Position numbers and translations under genes: made by a program. Below, piece after piece: positions 1-5,559 of a DNA stretch of 11,355 nucleotides (position 1 is its first letter; every line of letters begins with the position of its first letter). Source of the DNA: an uncultured Lachnospiraceae bacterium (GTDB lineage: Bacteria > Bacillota > Clostridia > Lachnospirales > Lachnospiraceae); assembly GCA_947068385.1 (NCBI GenBank), contig CAMTBF010000071.1:1-11355 (forward strand), written 5' to 3'. The notes beneath the pieces are model-generated. The model made no database searches. It was given only the letters and a program-made list of their open reading frames with translations, and had not been told where the DNA came from.

Positions 1-203
1 AGTACAAGGTGAGCATGCGCTCCAGCGAGAAGGTGAACGTGGCGGAGGTGGCGGCGTACTTCGGCGGCGGCGGGCATGCCAAGGCCGCGGGCTGCAACAT
101 GACGGGCACTTTCCACGACTGTGTGAACAATCTCTCCCTACATATAGAAAAAGCGTTGAAGAAGTGGGAAGCGGAGCATGATGAACGGGATAATAGTCAT
201 TGA
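1..203 (+). CDS. nrnA: DHH-family nanoRNase/pAp phosphatase, C-terminal end only
   Basis: This is the 3' end of a gene whose start lies before the window; the frame reads from base 3 to a TGA at 201-203. The visible 66 or so residues are the end of a DHHA1 domain. The diagnostic glycine-rich motif GGGGHAKAAGC, which binds the substrate phosphate/nucleotide end in DHH/DHHA1 phosphoesterases, sits about 20 residues in. NrnA proteins degrade oligoribonucleotides of two to five bases and dephosphorylate 3'-phosphoadenosine 5'-phosphate. The assignment to NrnA rather than another DHH protein (RecJ, GdpP) rests on the short C-terminal tail and on truB following directly, a usual order in Clostridia and Bacilli (rbfA-nrnA-truB-ribF). 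Its last 26 bases overlap the truB start, which suggests translational coupling. Confidence 0.85.
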   Translation, partial: YKVSMRSSEKVNVAEVAAYFGGGGHAKAAGCNMTGTFHDCVNNLSLHIEKALKKWEAEHDERDNSH

Positions 204-1098
204 CAAGGAGCCGGGCTTCACCTCCCATGATGTGGTGGCGAAAATGCGGGGCATCTGCGGGCAGCGGAAGATCGGCCATACAGGGACGTTGGACCCCATG
301 GCGACGGGAGTGCTGCCCGTCTGCCTGGGAAGCGCCACCAAGCTGTGCGACATGCTGGCGGACAGGGACAAGGAATATGTGGCGGAGCTGCTGCTGGGCG
401 TGGAGACGGACACCCAGGACGTGACCGGGCAGGTACTGGCCCGCCGCCCTGTGGAGGTGGAGGAGGGCCGGGTCAGGAGCGCGGCGGATTCCTTCCTGGG
501 CCTGTACATGCAGGTGCCGCCCATGTATTCCGCGCTGAAGGTGGACGGGAAGAAGCTGTATGAGCTGGCCCGGGCCGGAAAGGAAGTGGAGCGGAAGGCC
601 CGGCCGGTACGGATACACGAGCTGGAGATTCTGGAGTGCCGCCTCCCGGTGGTGCGCATGCGGGTGGTCTGCTCCAAGGGGACTTACATCAGGACGCTCT
701 GCGCGGATATGGGGGAGCGGCTAGGGTGCGGCGGCGCCATGCAGAGCCTGCGGCGCACCAGGGTGGGGCAGTTCTCTATAGAGGAAGCCTGCACCTTGGG
801 CAGGCTGCAGCAGTGGAAGGACCAGGGGGAATCAGGCCAAGTAAAACTGTGCCAGGTCTTGCGCCCTGTGGACAGCGTGTTCCAGGACTGCCCGCAGCTC
901 CATGTCACGGAGGACGCCTGCAGGCTGCTGGACAACGGCAACGCGGTCGCGCCGGAGCAGACCCTGGAGGGAGCGGTGCACGGGGAGGGCAGCCGGGTCC
1001 GGATGTACAGGCCCGACGGCAGCTTCGCGGGCATCTACGCCTATGAGCCGGACAGAGGACGGTACAGGCCGGTGAAAATGTTTTTGGAGAAAGAGTGA
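178..1098 (+). CDS. truB: tRNA pseudouridine(55) synthase TruB
   Basis: TruB isomerises U55 to pseudouridine in the T-loop of nearly all tRNAs and also acts as a tRNA folding chaperone. The protein is 306 aa, normal for the family. The N-terminus has the family signature IVIDKEPGFTSHDVV. The catalytic motif GHTGTLDPMATGVLPV follows, with the nucleophilic aspartate at D39. Further family blocks are YSALKVDGKKLYELARAG near residue 120 and CSKGTYIRTLCADMGERLG near 165. Residues from about 230 form the small C-terminal RNA-binding (PUA-like) domain. Two adjacent ATG codons (178 and 181) could start it; a GGGAAG at 166-171 is spaced better for the second. The start lies inside the nrnA end, and ribF follows after 8 bp, so the three are co-transcribed. 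Confidence 0.96.
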   Translation: MMNGIIVIDKEPGFTSHDVVAKMRGICGQRKIGHTGTLDPMATGVLPVCLGSATKLCDMLADRDKEYVAELLLGVETDTQDVTGQVLARRPVEVEEGRVRSAADSFLGLYMQVPPMYSALKVDGKKLYELARAGKEVERKARPVRIHELEILECRLPVVRMRVVCSKGTYIRTLCADMGERLGCGGAMQSLRRTRVGQFSIEEACTLGRLQQWKDQGESGQVKLCQVLRPVDSVFQDCPQLHVTEDACRLLDNGNAVAPEQTLEGAVHGEGSRVRMYRPDGSFAGIYAYEPDRGRYRPVKMFLEKE

Positions 1099-1109
1099 TG
1101 AAATAAGTG
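1086..1109 (+). other. ribF initiation region with in-frame ATG-AAA-TAA before the GTG start
   Basis: The only purine-rich Shine-Dalgarno candidate before ribF is GGAGAAAG at 1086-1093. GGAG at 1086-1089 lies 8 bases before an ATG at 1098, the normal spacing, but 17 bases before the GTG at 1107. The ATG overlaps the truB stop (TGATG) and is in frame with ribF. It is followed by AAA and then TAA at 1104-1106, directly before the GTG. Initiation at the ATG would therefore make only Met-Lys and stop next to the GTG. Either the ribosome terminates and reinitiates at the GTG, or a former ATG start has been broken by a nonsense change or sequencing error. Confidence 0.6.
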
Positions 1110-2018
1110 GAGATCATTGCCGGTACGACAGACATACAACTTGGGCAGGAGACGGCGGTGGCCCTGGGGAAGTTTGACGGGATACACATCGGCCACAGAC
1201 GGCTGCTGGAAGAGATCCTGTCGCGGAAGGGCCGCCTTGCCGCCTGCGTTTTTACATTCGATCCGCCTCCGGCGGTTCTTTTTGGCTATTCCGACGGCAG
1301 GGAGCTGACCACCAGAGAGGAGAAGCGCCTCCTGTTCGGACGTATGGGCGTGGATATCCTGGTGGAGTTCCCCATGAACAAGGTGACGGCGGCCACGCCG
1401 CCCGAAGCCTTCGCCAGGGACATCCTTGCGGGGCAGATGCAGGCGCGCTTCCTTGCCGCCGGGACGGATCTGTCCTTCGGGGCCAGGGGGGCGGGGGACG
1501 CCGCGTTTCTGCGAAAGGTAGGCCCGGAGCTTGGGTTCCGGGTGGAGACCATAGAGAAGGTGTGCCTGGACGGGGAGGAGGTAAGCTCCACGCTGGTGCG
1601 CAGGAAGGTGGAGGCGGGCGAGATGGAGTCCGCTGCCCGGCTGCTGGGGATGCCCTATATGGTCGCCGGGGAGGTGGTCAGGGGCAGGCAGGTGGGCCGC
1701 AGGCTTGGCTTCCCCACGGTGAACGTGCTGCCGGGGAAGGATAAGCTCCTGCCGCCCAACGGGGTCTACTTCTCACAGGTGCGCTGCGGGGAGAAGCTGT
1801 ATCGTGCCATCAGCAACGTAGGCTACAAGCCCACGGTCACGGACGAGCGGGTCATGGGCGTGGAATCCTACTTGTATGATTTTACAGGAGATCTGTACGG
1901 AAAGCAGGTGGAGGTATACCTTCAGGCCTTCAGGAGGCCGGAGCGGCGCTTCGAGAGCGTGGAGGCCCTGCGCAGGCAGCTGGAGGACGACATTGCCGCA
2001 GGCAGATACGTAAGATAG
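1107..2018 (+). CDS. ribF: Bifunctional riboflavin kinase / FAD synthetase
   Basis: RibF phosphorylates riboflavin to FMN and then adenylates FMN to FAD in the cytoplasm. The length of 303 aa is typical. The N-terminal nucleotidyltransferase half shows the HIGH-like motif ALGKFDGIHIGHRRLL (residues 19-34), FTFDPPPAVLF near residue 50, and the KMSKS-like SSTLVRR near 155. The C-terminal riboflavin kinase half begins near residue 170 with the flavin/ATP block VGRRLGFPTVNV. It continues with NGVYFSQV and VESYLYDFTGDLYG, which carries the expected catalytic glutamate. The start is taken as GTG at 1107 because the in-frame ATG at 1098 is followed by a stop one codon later. The gene continues the nrnA-truB operon, and the phosphate transporter gene starts 25 bp after it. 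Confidence 0.95.
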   Translation: MEIIAGTTDIQLGQETAVALGKFDGIHIGHRRLLEEILSRKGRLAACVFTFDPPPAVLFGYSDGRELTTREEKRLLFGRMGVDILVEFPMNKVTAATPPEAFARDILAGQMQARFLAAGTDLSFGARGAGDAAFLRKVGPELGFRVETIEKVCLDGEEVSSTLVRRKVEAGEMESAARLLGMPYMVAGEVVRGRQVGRRLGFPTVNVLPGKDKLLPPNGVYFSQVRCGEKLYRAISNVGYKPTVTDERVMGVESYLYDFTGDLYGKQVEVYLQAFRRPERRFESVEALRRQLEDDIAAGRYVR

Positions 2019-2043
2019 AAAAACGATTCGGGAGAAAATTCAG

Positions 2044-3687
2044 ATGAACGCAAGCATTATTTTGTCAATGGCAGGGGGCCTGGGGCTTTTTTTGTTCGGT
2101 ATGCGCGTGATGAGCGATTCCATAGAAAAAGTCGCCGGTGCCAAGCTGCGCCGTATTCTTGAAATCTTTACCACCAACCGGTTCTCGGGCATGGTGGTGG
2201 GTGTGGTGTTCACCGCCATCATCCAGTCCTCTTCGGCCTGTACGGCCATGGTGGTCAGCTTCGTCAACGCCGGACTGATGAACCTGTATCAGGCGGCGGG
2301 CGTCATCTTCGGTGCCAACATCGGCACCACGGTCACTTCCCAGCTGGTATCCTTCAATCTGTCGGCCTACGCCCCTGTCTTCCTGCTGGCGGGCGTGCTG
2401 GTGGCAATGTTCTGCAAGCATGAGAAGGTGAGGAAATTCGCGGACATCATCATAGGCTTCGGCATCCTGTTCCTGGGGCTGAGCACCATGTCCAGCTCCA
2501 TGGCGGGCATGAAGGAGGAGCCCCAGGTGGTGAACATGATAGGGTCGCTGCGCAATCCCCTGATGGCTACGCTGATGGGGCTTCTGCTGACCACCATCAT
2601 CCAGAGCTCCTCCGTCACGGTCAGCATCGTGCTCCTTCTGGCCAATCAGGATCTCCTGTCCCTGTCCATTGCGCTCTACATCATCCTGGGATGCAATATC
2701 GGGGCCTGCACCACCGCGCTGCTGGCGTCCCTCTCGGGCAAAAAGGACGCCAAGCGCGCCGCGCTGATCCACTTCTGGTTCAATGTGATCGGCACGGTGG
2801 TCCTGTACGCGATCCTGTTCCTGGCGGAGGGCCCGGTGATGAGGCTGATCTGGGCCGTATCCTCGGACAACGGGCGCTTTGTGGCAAATGCCCACACTAT
2901 GATCAAGATTTTCCAGGTCATCATCCTGTTCCCGTTCTCCGGCTGGATCGTGAAGCTGTCCTGCCTGTGCGTGCCCGGCGAGGATGAGAAGGTCAATTAC
3001 AGAGAGAGCTATCAGCTCAAGTACATAGGCGACAAGGTCGTCTTCAACCCGGCCACGGCGGTGGTGGAAGTCATCAAGGAGCTGGACCGCATGGCATCCC
3101 TGGCCAGCGAGAACCTGACCCGGGCCATGAACGCCCTGATTACGCTGGACGAGGAGGACATCAACGAGGTCTACGAGGTGGAGAAGAACATCAACTTCCT
3201 GAACCACGCCATCACGGACTACCTGGTGAAGATCAACCAGACCACCCTGCCCATAGAGGACTTGAAGAGCCTGGGCGCGCTGTTCCATGTGGTGAACGAC
3301 ATCGAGCGGATAGGCGACCACGCGGAGAACGTGGCGGACGCCGCCAGGCAGCGCAGGGAGACGGGCCTTACGATCAGCAAGGAGGCCCAGAAGGAGCTGG
3401 GAGAGCTGCTGGACATGGTCATCAGGCTGATCCGGTACTCCATCGACATGTTCGCCAGAAGCGACGAGAGCCATATGCAGGATGTCATCGCCCTGGAGGA
3501 CAGCGTGGACAGCAAGGAGAAGGAGATGCAGCGGGCCCATGTGGAGCGCCTGACCAAGGGGGAATGCACGCCGGAGGCCGGCATGATGTTCTCCGACATC
3601 GCGTCAGGGCTTGAGCGGGTGGCGGATCATGCCACGAACATCGCCTTCGCCGTCATCGCGGCGGAGCGCGACGTGGAGGACGCGTGA
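2044..3687 (+). CDS. Na+/phosphate cotransporter (NptA/PNaS family) with C-terminal PhoU-like domain
   Basis: A 547-aa membrane protein. Residues 1 to about 310 hold some eight hydrophobic segments and two Na/Pi-cotransporter repeats (SLC34-like, PF02690 type). Each repeat is marked by the hallmark QSSS motif: IIQSSSACTA at about residues 59-68 and IIQSSSVTVS at about 186-195. Each is followed by a GANIGTT or GCNIGAC loop. These motifs form the sodium/phosphate site in the family. From about residue 340 the protein is soluble, acidic and helical, with paired PhoU-like helices including the repeat pair DIERIGDHAENVAD and GLERVADHATNIAF. The start ATG has GGAG at 2031-2034, 9 bases upstream. 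No promoter fits in the 25-bp gap after ribF, so it is probably read through from the upstream operon. Its link to the RNA/flavin genes is positional only. Phosphate is the expected substrate, not shown. Confidence 0.92.
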   Translation: MNASIILSMAGGLGLFLFGMRVMSDSIEKVAGAKLRRILEIFTTNRFSGMVVGVVFTAIIQSSSACTAMVVSFVNAGLMNLYQAAGVIFGANIGTTVTSQLVSFNLSAYAPVFLLAGVLVAMFCKHEKVRKFADIIIGFGILFLGLSTMSSSMAGMKEEPQVVNMIGSLRNPLMATLMGLLLTTIIQSSSVTVSIVLLLANQDLLSLSIALYIILGCNIGACTTALLASLSGKKDAKRAALIHFWFNVIGTVVLYAILFLAEGPVMRLIWAVSSDNGRFVANAHTMIKIFQVIILFPFSGWIVKLSCLCVPGEDEKVNYRESYQLKYIGDKVVFNPATAVVEVIKELDRMASLASENLTRAMNALITLDEEDINEVYEVEKNINFLNHAITDYLVKINQTTLPIEDLKSLGALFHVVNDIERIGDHAENVADAARQRRETGLTISKEAQKELGELLDMVIRLIRYSIDMFARSDESHMQDVIALEDSVDSKEKEMQRAHVERLTKGECTPEAGMMFSDIASGLERVADHATNIAFAVIAAERDVEDA

Positions 3688-3708
3688 CGCGGGCGCGCCG
3701 GAAAGGGC

Positions 3709-3732
3709 GCATAGGAATCTGCATAGGAATTT
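3709..3732 (+). repeat. Tandem 12-bp direct repeat upstream of the hydrolase promoter
   Basis: Two adjacent copies of a 12-mer, GCATAGGAATCT at 3709-3720 and GCATAGGAATTT at 3721-3732, differ at one base. They end 21 bp before the -35 box of the promoter at 3754. A role as an upstream operator is possible, but a chance slippage duplication is equally likely. Confidence 0.5.
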
Positions 3733-3753
3733 TAGAAAAATGTCGTGAAACGG

Positions 3754-3782
3754 TTGACAGATGGGGAGGCTGCATGTATAAT
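3754..3782 (+). promoter_or_regulatory. Consensus sigma-A promoter for the NlpC/P60 hydrolase
   Basis: The -35 box TTGACA (3754-3759) and -10 box TATAAT (3777-3782) are both perfect matches to the housekeeping consensus, separated by the ideal 17 bp. The surrounding 60 bp is much richer in A+T than the flanking genes. Transcription would start near 3789, giving a leader of about 57 nt before the ATG at 3846. No convincing intrinsic terminator separates it from the upstream transporter gene. Confidence 0.9.
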
Positions 3783-3792
3783 CTCTCTTAGA

Positions 3793-3820
3793 TGTAACAA
3801 ATTCGTAATAATTTTGTCAA
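3793..3820 (+). promoter_or_regulatory. Three 11-bp-phased WalR-like boxes in the hydrolase leader
   Basis: The hexamers TGTAAC (3793-3798), CGTAAT (3804-3809) and TGTCAA (3815-3820) occur at exact 11-bp intervals, each separated by 5 bp. The published WalR (YycF) box is two TGTWAH hexamers with a 5-bp spacer. The first hexamer matches fully, the second differs at its first base and the third at its fourth. WalR controls peptidoglycan hydrolases in Firmicutes, which fits the gene downstream. The sites lie just after the predicted transcription start, a position more compatible with repression than activation; that is inference. AT-rich sequence makes partial matches easier by chance. Confidence 0.5.
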
Positions 3821-3845
3821 ACATTTAATATTAGGAGTGATATAC

Positions 3846-4883
3846 ATGAGATATTTGAAGAAGAAGAAAATCTGTGCGGCTTCCGCGGGCCTGATGCTCT
3901 GCATGGCATTGCAGCCCCTCCCGGCCTTTGCGGCCGAGAACGGCGGAAACGTGCTGCAGTCTGCCGGCGTGACCGCCGTCCTGGAGACCAGCCTGTCCAC
4001 GGAGGAATATATACAGCTTGCGGCCCAGGCCCAGGGCGCGTCATACGGGTATACCAATATCGGCATCTCCAACATATCGGACGAGCTGCTGAACGTGCGC
4101 GCGGTGCCCTCCCTGGACGGGAAGCTTGTGGGGAAGATGCCGAGAGGCGCTGCCTGCGAGGTGCTGGACACCGCGGACGGCTGGGCCCATATCCAGTCCG
4201 GCGAGGTGGAAGGGTATGTGAGCCTGGACTATCTGCTCACCGGCCCGGACGCCAAGCTCATGGCCAACGACCTGGTGCGCACGGTGGCCGTGGCCAACAC
4301 GGACGGACTGAACGTCCGGGAGAGCCCGAACACGGAGAGCCCCGTGGTGACGCAGATCAGGCAGGGCGAGGAGCTGGACTACCTGGAGACCATAGACGGC
4401 TGGGTGAAGGTGGCCGTGGACAGCGATGAGGTGTATGTCTCCGCGGAGTACGTGGACGTGGTGACCAAGCTGGACACCGCCATCACCATGACCGAGCTGC
4501 TCTACGGCGCGGGCGTTTCGGACGTGCGGGTGGATCTGACAGAGTACGCCAAGCAGTTCCTGGGGAACCCTTACGTATGGGGAGGCACCAGCCTGACCAA
4601 CGGCGCTGACTGCTCCGGCTTCGTGCTGAGCATATTCGCGAAGTACGGCATCTCCATGCCCCGTGTGGCATCTGCCCAGGCCACTGTGGGGACGTCGATC
4701 ACCGCCGATCAGCTGCTGCCCGGCGACCTGATCTTCTATGGAAAGGGCGGCTACATCAACCATGTGGCGATCTACATCGGAGGCGGCCAGGTGATACATG
4801 CCAGCACAGAGCGGACAGGCATCAAGATAAGCAATTACAACTACCGCACCCCGGTGAAATACGTCAGGGTCCTTCAGGATTAA
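3846..4883 (+). CDS. Secreted SH3b-SH3b-NlpC/P60 peptidoglycan endopeptidase
   Basis: A 345-aa exported cell-wall hydrolase, expected to cleave stem peptides of peptidoglycan (typically the D-Glu to diamino acid bond). ATG at 3846 is chosen because AGGAG at 3833-3837 lies 8 bases upstream; an earlier in-frame GTG at 3837 overlaps that site. Residues 1 to about 30 form a Sec signal peptide: a basic MRYLKKKK start, a hydrophobic core and a likely cleavage after AFA. Two bacterial SH3 domains follow (about residues 68-135 and 146-212), each with the LNVR core and a DGW motif. The NlpC/P60 domain spans about residues 232-345. It shows NPYVWGGTS, the catalytic cysteine C256 in DCSGF, H306 in NHVAIYIG and a third polar residue, H318, in VIHAS. 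All catalytic residues are intact. It has its own strong promoter and possible WalR boxes, so it looks like a single-gene unit placed between two housekeeping operons. Confidence 0.94.
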   Translation: MRYLKKKKICAASAGLMLCMALQPLPAFAAENGGNVLQSAGVTAVLETSLSTEEYIQLAAQAQGASYGYTNIGISNISDELLNVRAVPSLDGKLVGKMPRGAACEVLDTADGWAHIQSGEVEGYVSLDYLLTGPDAKLMANDLVRTVAVANTDGLNVRESPNTESPVVTQIRQGEELDYLETIDGWVKVAVDSDEVYVSAEYVDVVTKLDTAITMTELLYGAGVSDVRVDLTEYAKQFLGNPYVWGGTSLTNGADCSGFVLSIFAKYGISMPRVASAQATVGTSITADQLLPGDLIFYGKGGYINHVAIYIGGGQVIHASTERTGIKISNYNYRTPVKYVRVLQD

Positions 4884-4908
4884 AGTGCATAAGAATTCGA
4901 AATACCGC

Positions 4909-4937
4909 TTTACAATCCTTTAGGGATATGCTATGAT
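4909..4937 (+). promoter_or_regulatory. Extended -10 sigma-A promoter for rpsO
   Basis: The -35 box TTTACA (4909-4914; 5 of 6 matches) and -10 box TATGAT (4932-4937; 5 of 6) are separated by 17 bp. A TG dinucleotide at 4929-4930, one base before the -10 hexamer, makes it an extended -10 promoter. Transcription would begin near 4944, producing a structured leader of roughly 105 nt before the rpsO ATG. Confidence 0.85.
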
Positions 4938-4961
4938 AACGGATGTGGAAGACGAGACAGA

Positions 4962-5026
4962 GACTGTCCGTCACAGCCGATGCTCGGATACGGGACGCTC
5001 CGACCCGGTCTTAGTGTCAGGCGGTC
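4962..5026 (+). promoter_or_regulatory. Structured rpsO leader, probable S15 autoregulatory RNA
   Basis: In the leader RNA, bases 4962-4974 (GACUGUCCGUCAC) pair with 5014-5026 (GUGUCAGGCGGUC). Eleven of 13 positions pair, counting two G-U pairs, with a C-A and a U-U mismatch. Inside this helix two short hairpins can form: CCGA/UCGG (4977-4980 with 4984-4987) and CGGG/CCCG (4991-4994 with 5004-5007). Together they give a three-way junction. A competing helix, UCGGA 4984-4988 with UCCGA 4999-5003, excludes the first small hairpin. A further GUCA/UGAC stem (5024-5027 with 5031-5034) touches the AGGAGG at 5035. S15 mRNAs in several phyla carry leaders in which S15 binds a junction resembling its 16S rRNA site and blocks translation. 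The function here is inferred from position and fold; I cannot assign the exact Rfam class. Confidence 0.6.
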
Positions 5027-5050
5027 ATAATGACAGGAGGAAAGAGAGAA

Positions 5051-5317
5051 ATGATTTCTAAGGAAAAAAAGACGGCAATCATGAATGAGTACGCAAGGAC
5101 GCCCGGCGACACCGGATCGCCCGAGGTGCAGGTGGCGGTGCTGACCGCAAGGATCCAGGAGCTCACAGAGCATCTGAAAGTGAACCCCAAGGATCACCAC
5201 TCCCGCCGCGGCATGCTGAAGATGGTAGGCCAGAGGCGCGGCCTGCTGGAGTACCTGAAGAAGAAGGATATCGAGAGATATCGTGCTCTGATTGAGAGGC
5301 TTGGCTTAAGAAAATAA
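5051..5317 (+). CDS. rpsO: Small ribosomal subunit protein uS15
   Basis: S15 is a primary binding protein of the 30S subunit; it binds the 16S rRNA three-way junction of helices 20-22 and nucleates platform assembly. The gene encodes 88 aa, the standard length. It shows the family blocks [32 protein letters not shown] and the C-terminal [16 protein letters not shown] at 5051 is preferred over the in-frame ATG at 5030 because AGGAGG (5035-5040) stands 10 bases upstream and because homologues begin at MISKEKK. The gene has its own promoter and a structured leader. pnp follows after 242 bp, the conserved rpsO-pnp order of many bacteria. Confidence 0.98.
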   Translation: MISKEKKTAIMNEYARTPGDTGSPEVQVAVLTARIQELTEHLKVNPKDHHSRRGMLKMVGQRRGLLEYLKKKDIERYRALIERLGLRK

Positions 5318-5363
5318 GGCAATCATAGAGAAAGCAGACTTGAGGCGGGAAAACGGCTCAGGG

Positions 5364-5502
5364 CTGCTTATTCTTGAGCGAAGCGAAAGGCAACGAGGAA
5401 CAGAAGAAAGTTCCGAGACCGCTGAAAAGGGTATGGGCTTTTACGCGGGTCACATGGTTTTTTCAGTAGTTTCGGTGTCTTCTGTTCCTTATCAAGCGGC
5501 AG
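5364..5502 (+). repeat. Long imperfect inverted repeat (hairpin) between rpsO and pnp
   Basis: A perfect 12-bp stem joins 5396-5407 (AGGAACAGAAGA) to 5478-5489 (TCTTCTGTTCCT). After an asymmetric internal loop (5 against 2 bases) the stem continues: 5413-5428 pairs with 5460-5475 at 15 of 16 positions, including two G-U pairs. Shorter outer pairings, CTTGA 5373-5377 with TCAAG 5492-5496 and CTGC 5364-5367 with GCAG 5499-5502, extend it. As RNA this is a stem of nearly 28 bp ahead of pnp. In E. coli an RNase III-cleaved stem in this same spacer controls pnp through PNPase autoregulation. A comparable role here, or origin as a small non-autonomous palindromic repeat, are both open. The spacer 5318-5559 holds no credible gene. 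Confidence 0.65.
5413..5463 (+). terminator. Possible rpsO terminator/attenuator nested in the long hairpin
   Basis: An alternative hairpin uses 5417-5429 as 5' arm: GACCGC (5417-5422) pairs with GCGG-UC (5445-5451, one bulged G). AAAAG (5425-5429) pairs with CTTTT (5438-5442) across a small internal loop, leaving an 8-base loop. The bases CC (5413-5414) can pair with GG (5456-5457), and a run of six T (5458-5463) follows directly. This resembles a leaky intrinsic terminator. Its 5' arm is the same stretch that forms the inner part of the longer hairpin, so the two folds exclude each other. The stem is interrupted, so termination efficiency is uncertain. Confidence 0.4.
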
Positions 5503-5559
5503 GGGGTTCCCTCCTGTCGCCATAAACAGCCGTTTGAACGGTGGAATGGAGGAAAATCT

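Noticed and set aside
2065..3540. 491-codon open frame antisense to the Na/Pi transporter
   Set aside because: The + strand product has all family motifs; the antisense frame has no start signal and an unnatural His/Gln/Asp-rich composition.
3695..3710. GCGCC/GGCGC hairpin after the Na/Pi transporter gene as a terminator
   Set aside because: The stem is only 5 bp and no T tract follows it; the nearest short T run is about 20 bases away.
3814..3843. Second promoter TTGTCA - 18 bp - TGATAT before the NlpC/P60 gene
   Set aside because: Its start point would fall past the ribosome binding site, and the TTGACA/TATAAT pair at 3754-3782 is far better.
5340..5525. 61-codon open frame starting at a TTG in the rpsO-pnp spacer
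   Set aside because: It runs through the long inverted repeat, has no ribosome binding site and no recognisable protein character; the open frame is incidental.
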